From the NCBI GenBank assembly GCA_023376005.1, contig CM042150.1:70587084-70651083 (forward strand): a stretch of 64,000 nucleotides of DNA. The letters run 5' to 3'. Under the pieces are notes generated by a model. That model was not told the origin of the DNA. It did not search any database and was given only the letters and a program-made list of their open reading frames with translations. A program made the position numbers and the translations under genes. Numbering within the stretch: the stretch's first letter is position 1; each line of letters begins with the position of its first letter. This DNA comes from Doryteuthis pealeii. Taxonomy: Eukaryota > Mollusca > Cephalopoda > Myopsida > Loliginidae. Positions 57,885-64,000 of the stretch are shown in pieces.

Positions 57885-58409
57885 TTATGTTGATAAACTC
57901 CGTCGTTCTTCGTTTCCTTGAAGAATGGCGTTGTTGAGAGGCTGCTTGTAGGTAGGTAAGCTAAATGTGTCATATATGACATGCATTATCTCCTCTTGTT
58001 CCGGGGGACCGCTATTAACATCCTCCATCAAGCGTTTTCTTAATTGGTTTAGGTGTCTCTTATGGGAAAACTTGGGACCTTCGACAATATACACCATATT
58101 GCCGATCCTCTTTTGTATTTTTCCCAACTCCCAAAAAGTCTTGTTGTTTCGGAACATCTGGAAGTATACTTTCTCACCAGGGAGGTACCGCTTCTTTGGT
58201 ACCATCGTAGATCTTCCTGGTTTTGTCTGTCTCGGGAGCAATTTGTCGAAAACAGACCTTATCTTATGAGTAAACATTACCTCGGCCAGAGATAATGACG
58301 AAGGTGTATTTTCATTCAGCATAATCCTGTACACCTGCAGAAACTGCTGAAGCGCTTTTTCGGTAGGTGTGCCTTTGGCCTTCTTCAGTGTTCTCTTTAG
58401 CGTGTCCAC
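57885..58409 (-). CDS. pol: Gypsy 2 integrase C-terminal domain
   Basis: 174 codons open. LQQFLQVYRIMLNENTPSSL and LAEVMFTHKIRSVFDKLLP are the conserved helix after the catalytic Glu. KKRYLPGEKVYFQMFRNNKT, WELGKIQKRIGNMVYIVEGP and KFSHKRHLNQLRKR form the SH3-like GPY/F-type C-terminal domain. It ends ERRSLST* 45 bp before the polypurine tract. The Met is internal to the ancestral polyprotein. Confidence 0.85.
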   Translation of the reverse strand: MDTLKRTLKKAKGTPTEKALQQFLQVYRIMLNENTPSSLSLAEVMFTHKIRSVFDKLLPRQTKPGRSTMVPKKRYLPGEKVYFQMFRNNKTFWELGKIQKRIGNMVYIVEGPKFSHKRHLNQLRKRLMEDVNSGPPEQEEIMHVIYDTFSLPTYKQPLNNAILQGNEERRSLST

Positions 58410-58611
58410 AAAGCGTTCAGCTTGACTGTTGGACCTTGGGTCCTATGGAGGGATGGTTATGTGGTCGATCTGAAACATATCACAGAATTCTTTGAAGTCT
58501 CTTGGACGTGAATTGTGTGGCATTGTCCAACACTAAACAGTCTACAACTCCAAAACGAGCGAACAGTTTGTGCAGAGCGCTTATAACCATTTCAGTAGTC
58601 GGGCTTTTGCA

Positions 58612-58812
58612 TCAAAATACTTCCGGCCATTTTGAGAAACTATCAACTACTATTAAATAGTAATAACCCTCCAGTGGTCCTGAAAAGTTGACGTGAATAC
58701 ATTCCCATGGGCAGTCTGTTTTAGGCCACGGACTGAATTTTATTGGGGGAGCCTTAGCTGCTAAAGCACAACCCATGCATTCTTTCACCACACACTCAAT
58801 ATCCTTGTCCAT
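58612..58812 (-). pseudogene. pol: Gypsy 2 integrase, zinc finger end and first catalytic block
   Basis: MDKDIECVVKECMGCALAAK supplies the CxxC of the HHCC finger. WECIHVNFSGPLEGYYYLIV then VVDSFSKWPEV is the core strand. The first DDE Asp of the usual 'H(V/I)DF.GP' reads Asn here (AAC at 58687-58689). The block ends at a frame break near 58610; the region 58420-58610, containing the second Asp and the Glu, is frame-shifted. Confidence 0.85.
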
Positions 58813-58881
58813 GTTTTTTCCAATATATGTGGCTCCGCATTAGACTTTTCATCCTGCCAGGATGACCCATATGAAAATCCT

Positions 58882-60609
58882 TTAGGATCCTTTTTTGTAG
58901 CGTAGCTGGGATGACCACTCGTTCGCTGTACAGCAGTACTTCATCGCATATGAAGAAGGAAACTGGACTTTGTTGGGTTTTTTTTGTGCTAGCTTTTCCT
59001 TTATCTGTATTAAGAACTCATCGTTCACTGCCTCCCGTTTTATCTCATCAAGAGTTACTGGGAGTTCCCTTATCGTGTTGCACAACAAAGTTTTTAAATC
59101 CCTTTCAATTTGAAGGGAAGTAATCACTGTGTCTTCCAGGGGTTCACTCTGTTTGGGTATCAATCTAGAGAGTCCATCTGCGTGACAGAGTTTCTTAGAT
59201 GGGAGAAATTCCATGTTGAAATTATAATTTAGAAGGATCGTCCCCCATCTTTGTAGTCTATTCGCCGTGTGTGTAGGCAGACCCTTTTTTGAGCCGAAGA
59301 TGGTAAGTAAGGGCTTATGGTCTGTCTGTAATCTGAAGTGTCGACCGTGAATGTAACGGTGGAACTTGGTTACTGCAAATATTATCCCTAGTGACTCCTT
59401 TTCAATTTGAGAATAATTTCTCTCCGCTGGAAGAAGGGTTCTTGATGCGTGGGCTATGGGTTTATGTGACCCGTCCGGCATTTTGTGTAAAATGCATGCT
59501 CCAATGCCATATGAGCTGGCGTCGCTGGCAACAATAATCTCGAGGTCTGGGTTGAAGTGTGTGAGAAACAAGTCTGATGTCAATATTTCTTTGATTTTTT
59601 CGAATGCTTTATGGCATTCGGGAGTCCATTCCCAGGCCTTGTCTTTTTTTAGAAGTTCATTTAGCGGGGCACGTAAATCATGCATATTAGGAATAAAAGT
59701 TTGGTAGTAATTAGCAAGTCCTAAAAAATTTTGTAGTGGCGAAACATTTTGGGGAGCCGGCATTTCTTTGATGGCTATAGACTGTTCTGGATCTGGCCGT
59801 CTACCCTCTTTGTCGATTATGTGCCCGAGGTATTTTATTTTCTCCATGAAGAAGTCGCACTTAGATTCTTTTAGTTTGAACCCGTAGTCCTGAATCTTTT
59901 TGAAAACTTGGTGGACATGTTGTTTGTGCTGCTCCGTATCTTGACTTTTTATTAAAATGTTGTCCAAGTAGGCGATTGAAAAATCGAGTCCGCCCAGCAT
60001 CGTATCCATTACTTGCTGAAATATTGCTGAGACGACCTTGATCCCAAGTGCCAACCATTCAAACTTATATAATCCCCGATGGGTATTAATACAAAGCAGT
60101 TTGGAGCTTTCTTCTTCGACGGGTATTTGTAGATAAATGTCACGGAGGTCGATTTTTTAAAAAGTCTTTCCCCCACTCATTTTTGTGAATATTTCATTTG
60201 GCCCTGGCAGAGGGTAATGATAATCCTTAAGGGCAGCATTGAGCCCCGTGAAGAAATCGGCGCAAATGCGGATTTCTTTAGATTTCTTTTTTACATAGAC
60301 GGTTGGTGCGGCCCACGAGTTATATTCAATTTTTGAAAGAATGCTGGTCTTCTCCAGTCTATCCAGCTCTTTGTTGATCTGTTCTAACGAGGCAAATGGC
60401 ACATTTCTTTTCTTCTTAAATACTGGCTGGATATTATCCTGTAATGCGAGTTTCGCAGTCATTTTTTTGCAACGACCAAGACCCCCAGAAAAAACATCAG
60501 AAAAAGTCTTTTTCAATTCTTCTATTAATTTTTCTGACTTGGCCGTTGAATTTTTTATTTTCTGGCAAAAAGTGTTAATGGGCGAATTCCACAACTGAAA
60601 TTTTTGCAT
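58882..60609 (-). pseudogene. pol: Gypsy 2 reverse transcriptase and RNase H
   Basis: First frame 60609-60157: TFSDVFSGGLGRCKKMTAKL, VPFASLEQINKELDRLEKTS, AAPTVYVKKKSKEIRICADF. After a one-base shift at about 60157 comes the block with the first catalytic Asp, reading KIDLRDIYLQIPV. Second frame 60054-58882 (390 codons): SIAYLDNILIKSQD (YxDD as YLDN, AAC at 59959-59961), FLGLANYYQTFIPNM, then RNase H with IIVASDASSYGIGACIL, LQTDHKPLLTIF and CHADGLSRL. Apart from the shift and the lost Asp, this is the best preserved RT of the window. Confidence 0.9.
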
Positions 60610-60892
60610 AGCGTCTGTGCCGAATAAATTGTTTGTATTTTTTAGAACAAATATTTTTGATTTCTGGGTTTGCCTGTTTAAAGTTACATTGGTGATAATT
60701 TCACCTATGAATTCGATTTTTTTCCCCCGTGACAGATCTGGCTATTTTTTTCGTTCTTAACATCGTCGGTTTACCTAGCTTTTTCCAAGTATAAGCGTTG
60801 ATAATCGTTAAGTCCAACCCAGAATCTAATTGGAGTTTTATGTTTCTGCCTAAAATTTGTACCAGTACATATTTTCTTATGTGTAATACTAC
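60600..60892 (-). pseudogene. pol: Gypsy 2 protease
   Basis: A minus-strand frame just below the nested LTR reads VLVQILGRNIKLQLDSGLDL then TIINAYTWKKLGK. The Asp-Ser-Gly motif is that of a retroviral-type aspartic protease (DTG/DSG). A stop and frame change follow near 60730. Too short for the open-frame list because of the breaks. Confidence 0.75.
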
Positions 60893-61987
60893 AGTTTGGC
60901 CACGGGTACCAAATATAATACTACCCTCTTGTCATGATTACCAAATGTAATACTACGGTGGTCACGGCAACAAATGTAATACTATGCTGTCCGGCAAGAA
61001 GGCACCAAATGTACCAATATGCTGTCGTGGTGCCGAATCTAACACGATGGGTGTTATTTGACCCACAGGAAAGTTGAAGGGCTTGTTCCGGGCTGTACCT
61101 GAAAGTGACCAAATTGACCAATGTTGTTCCACAATTAATACGAACGCTTTTTTTAATAATAAAAGACCTTTATTAGTTATACGGTGATAAAAATCATGTA
61201 CAACCACAAAGGGGTATCGAAGTTGAAGTGGAGTCTGAATTTTGTGGACTGACTGGCGATATATGTTGAGTTCTGATTTAAATTCAGGACTTTGAGTGAC
61301 AAGATGACAAAGCAAAGACGGCGACAAGGGCTGTGAGATGGAGCTATCAATCTGGTCAAGAACCAGCTGTCCGATCTGGTCAAGAACCAGCTCTCCAATC
61401 TGACTTGGACCTACAGTGTAAACATCAGGGGGTGTACAAAAACCCACCCACACAGTTGCATTTGATTGGACGGACAATCGAAATCATGGCCTTGGGTTAC
61501 ACATCTTGGAGGGGGGCAACAAGTCTCCGCCCCAGTTTCCTGATTGGTGAGGCACCTGATAATATTTTTGTTATTGTATAAATGGTCTTGTGCCAGACTT
61601 ATCTGTCAATTGCTATGATAATTCCCAGAAATTGGTCATGGGTTAATCGCTGAATGTTTTTCTTACTGAACCTATATTTCTAAGATCTAATCTTGAAAAT
61701 TTCTTTTGTTCGAGTAATAAATTTTCTTATCTTGTGCAGTCTTCACGTAAATGACAATATGACAACATATGTATAAAACAGCCATTTGTTTTATATCAAC
61801 CTATTTTAGCCATTAGAATTTCTTTTGTTCGGGTAAATTTTTCTTATCTAGTGTTGACTTTACACCACCACTGACTTGTACTCTGATCTAAGTCGCTTGT
61901 ACAACTCTAAAAACAATTGTTATTTTTATATCCAAAATTGTTTTTTTTCAACTATCTAATGAGATATCGCCAGTCAATCCATAACAC
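60893..61987 (-). mobile_element. nested LTR with repeated terminus/primer-site motifs
   Basis: About 1.1 kb separates gag from protease where one continuous polyprotein is expected. On the minus strand it starts TGTTATGGATTGACTGG (61985). It has an AATAAA signal at about 61165-61171 (ctAATAAAggtc) and then U5-like sequence to ACACCCATCGTGTTAGA (61034). Beyond that, 60893-61045 holds five imperfect copies, each about 30 bp, of TTACATTTGGTGCCGTGACC, i.e. an LTR end joined to a primer-binding-site-like sequence. No coding part remains. The 171-codon frame at 60962-61477 has no domain and I read it as chance. Confidence 0.65.
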
Positions 61988-62185
61988 CACTACGGTGTTA
62001 TATATGTTACGGCCATCTTGCTCGACTGACTTTGTCGTTTTTATGCTGCTTTTTCCGGATTTCTTTTTCCTGCAGTGAGAGGCCTTGTGCCCGACACGGT
62101 CACAATTTAGGCATTTCTTGTTCTGGTACATGCAGTCCCTGTACCAATGAAGGGATTCACATCCAGAGCAAGGATTAGGGGGCAA
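61952..62185 (-). pseudogene. gag: Gypsy 2 gag zinc knuckles
   Basis: Two zinc knuckles: CSGCESLHWYRDC (CX2CX3HX4C, slightly short) and CLNCDRVGHKASHC (CX2CX4HX4C), followed by a basic Lys/Ser stretch (RKKKSGKSSIKTTK). The frame then runs into the nested LTR near 61987. Confidence 0.85.
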
Positions 62186-63233
62186 ATCGTTGTGTCTCTT
62201 CTTAGGTGAAGAAGGAGTAACTTGTTTTTTAGGGGGGGGGGTCTGAATTTGTTTCTATTATCACGCAATTTCCTAATGTGTCCTACAGCAGACTGTTCGA
62301 TATTTTTTGAGTCTTGTTTTAGACTGACAAATCTTTGAGTGTCTTTTGCCAATTGTTGCAGAGTCAAGGTGGGCTCGTTTTCCAGCTTATTTTTACCCTT
62401 CGTCTAATTTCAGCATCTTTCGCTGATACTAAACCCTGGCAATAAATTAGACATTTAAAATTGTCAGAGCTTAATTCAGACAGCTTAAAATCGTCACAAT
62501 GTTTATTAACTGTTGACGCAAAGGTTGTATAATCTTCGTTTTCCTTTCGAATTAAGTTCATGCACTTCCAACGTTTATGGAATAATGAAGTCTTAGGGCT
62601 AAACAATTTTGTTAAGAGTTTGATAGCTTCTGAAAACGTTAATTCGCTGGTCTTTCGGGGCAAAATATAGTCAACAAATCTGGTGTGCTCAGTCGTCCCC
62701 AGTTTCCGTAATAGAAGGTGGACCTTTTTTGAGTCTGTCCAAGTAGCACAGTCGGACGAATATAAGTCCTCGTATCGTCTGTAATATGATTCAAAACTTA
62801 TATCTTCATCTGGTGCGTAAGTAAAAGTTTCTATCGCTGTCCAGATAGCATTCTGTGTAAACGTGTTCTCGTCTGCGTTTTGGCTCCTGTCTGTTATATC
62901 TTTCATTAACAATGCATGATTAGATGCTTGCTGTTCTAATTGAGATTTTTGCACTTCAATCAATTTTTGTTCAGTTTGTAACAGTCTTTCTTGAGATGAT
63001 TGTTCAATTTGTAACTGTCTTTTCTGTAGTTCAATTTGCTGCTGTTCTGTTTGCAATTGTTTTTCTCAAAATGTTTTTTCACTTTCTAATTGTCTTTCCT
63101 GGAAAGTCTTTTGTAGCTCAATCTGCTGCTGTTCCGTTTGCAATTGTTTTTCCTGGAATATCTTTTGTAGCTCAATTTGCTGCTGCTGCCGGAATTTAAT
63201 TATTTCTAACATTTGTGCCTTAAAATCCTCCAT
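62100..63233 (-). pseudogene. gag: Gypsy 2 gag, N-terminal coiled coil and capsid
   Basis: Start ATG at 63233 (MEDFKAQMLEIIKFRQQQQ). Residues about 15-110 consist of four imperfect repeats of about 21 residues rich in Gln/Glu/Leu (QQQIELQKTFQERQLESE type), a predicted coiled coil, visible as tandem DNA repeats at 63000-63190. A stop at about 63064 breaks it. The capsid part (62900-62400) has SFESYYRRYEDLYSSD, KVHLLLRKLGTTEHTRFVDY and FHKRWKCMNLIRKENEDY. A frameshift at about 62365 leads into TLQQLAKDTQRFVSLKQDSK. Confidence 0.85.
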
Positions 63234-63263
63234 GTTAAATATATGTAGAATGAAACGAACCAA

Positions 63264-63701
63264 AAAAATTTGAGAGAGAAAAAAACGAATAAAAAAAACT
63301 CTGTTATGAATCCAGAAAATTTTTTTTTTTTTTTTTTTCGTACAACTTACTTTTTTTTCAGCAAGTGTTATTTTCTCTGCTAAAATGATCCTTGAACAAA
63401 AACGGCTTTTTGCTTATTTGGACTGACGTGTTCTTATAAAAAGAATTTCTCTTTTGCAGATAAGCTATGATTTTCTCGTAATCCAGATGTTGCGGTTTCG
63501 AATTTCAGTGTAGCTTGGTTCACTTTTTTTTCTTTTTTAGGTTCGATTACTTCACAAAGTTCTTTTTAGAGTCTTTTTGGGAGATCCTTAATCGTCTCTT
63601 CCAAGTTTTGTGTCGTTAAAAAAATGATAGTTGTGTGTGAAGTCTTTTGAATCCTGTTTCACTGGTGTTGTTGTAAACGATAAACCTGCATAAGTTACTT
63701 T
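63264..63701 (-). other. Gypsy 2 leader between gag and primer-binding site
   Basis: Non-coding, with long A/T runs (63319-63338 is a run of T) and no frame. It corresponds to the untranslated leader/packaging region of the element. Confidence 0.6.
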
Positions 63702-63719
63702 GAATCCTTGGTTGCCAGT

Positions 63720-63863
63720 TGTTGTGGGGAGAAGTGGGAAATACGTCCGACAATAGAGTTATGAGATGACTTGCATTGACTTACTCTTCAAGCCATAATT
63801 GTCCCTGTTACTTATAGTAACAGTCAGCGCATTCCATTAGTCTATATACCATCACCTATAACA
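63720..63863 (-). repeat. 5' LTR of Gypsy 2, shortened
   Basis: 144 bp; lacks 86 bp near its minus-strand 3' end (the R/U5 side) compared with the partner LTR. A TATA-like ctataagta lies near 63814-63822 on the minus strand. Confidence 0.9.
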
Positions 63864-64000
63864 ATAATGCATCAGTTATTTTATTTCTAAAATTTCTGAT
63901 TTTTTTCAGGTCACTTTACTTTGACATCCCCTCCTTTAAGGAGGGGATGTCAAAGTATCAGTGGGGTTATATAAATTTGAAACTAATTACAATATAAATA
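63864..64000. repeat. family B repeat, right part, with perfect 20-bp palindrome
   Basis: Continues the family B copy split by Gypsy 2 (compare 25545-25645). It contains tactttgacatcccctcctt (63917-63936), exactly inverted at 63938-63957 with a single-base centre. The sibling at 25572-25616 has a looser version of the same inverted pair, so the hairpin is a family feature. Confidence 0.85.

Larger units (their letters stand above)
57600..63863 (-). mobile_element. Gypsy-type LTR retrotransposon 2 (defective, with nested LTR)
   Basis: Plus-strand ends TGTTGTGGGG...CACCTATAACA at both LTRs. On the minus strand the 5' LTR (63720-63863) is followed by ACTGGCAACCAAGGATTC (primer-binding region, 63702-63719). 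The 3' LTR (57600-57829) is preceded by TTAGGAGGGGGG (polypurine tract, 57830-57841). gag, protease, RT, RNase H and integrase follow in Gypsy order. Possible target duplication ATCAT/ATAAT with one mismatch. A nested LTR separates gag and protease. The host sequence on both sides joins into one family B repeat. Confidence 0.95.

Noticed and set aside
60962..61477. 171-codon minus-strand frame in Gypsy 2
   Set aside because: It sits inside the nested LTR and its repeated end motifs, shows no recognisable domain and crosses U5 and the repeat array.
1..64000. CRISPR arrays, bacterial operons, organelle or rRNA insertions
   Set aside because: No regularly spaced identical repeats with unique spacers, no Shine-Dalgarno-led gene runs and no recognisable rRNA or mitochondrial gene sequence were seen.

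Overview
This window looks like animal nuclear DNA, most likely from a lophotrochozoan and probably a coleoid cephalopod. That placement is an inference from style: strongly AT-rich non-coding DNA, many (TA)n/(CA)n microsatellites, tRNA-derived SINE-like heads, Gypsy and Penelope-like retroelements, a Tx1-type LINE and mariner/Tc1 DNA transposons. No bacterial operon, CRISPR array or rRNA is present. Almost every long reading frame belongs to a transposable element, and nearly all are broken.

Layout. 1-11 kb is AT-rich sequence with a tRNA-like SINE head (347-424), microsatellites and a Tc1 remnant. It also holds weak traces of a host gene on the + strand: a possible exon at 2514-2593, a textbook recursive-splice-site motif at 8771/8772, and a candidate terminal coding exon at 10614-10766. 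12-18 kb holds a dispersed GC-richer repeat, one or two putative solo LTRs and a chimeric LINE fragment with a C2H2 finger (17480-18215).

18.75-29.59 kb is bounded by inverted GGGTTCCCAC termini inside (TA)n tracts. It can be read as one large DNA transposon carrying, on the - strand, a decayed gene of a conserved but functionally unassigned metazoan protein family (signatures DFAENY, FTDSCTAQYKN, HGKxPCDGIGG). That gene is interrupted by a hAT element and a mariner fragment. The same interval holds a Penelope-like RT pseudogene abutting an LTR that ends in a perfect 63-bp palindrome centred on a polypurine tract.

29.7-36 kb consists of diverged copies of AT-rich repeats and a tiny mariner MITE. 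36986-40818 is a Gypsy element (5-bp TSD, LTRs about 95% identical, integrase core deleted). 42.5-46.2 kb holds three mariner/Tc1 remnants. 47.0-48.7 kb is a decayed Penelope-like element with RT and GIY-YIG domains and an internal 48-bp inverted duplication. 52848-57294 is a Tx1/L1-like LINE with a 15-bp target-site duplication; its endonuclease and RT motifs are intact but the frame is shifted repeatedly. 57600-63863 is a second Gypsy element containing a nested LTR, and it sits inside a copy of an AT-rich repeat.

Functionally the window is a record of nested insertions. A recurring theme is loss of catalytic aspartates (YxDD to YxDN in three unrelated RTs, and one integrase Asp to Asn), each explained by a CpG to CpA change.
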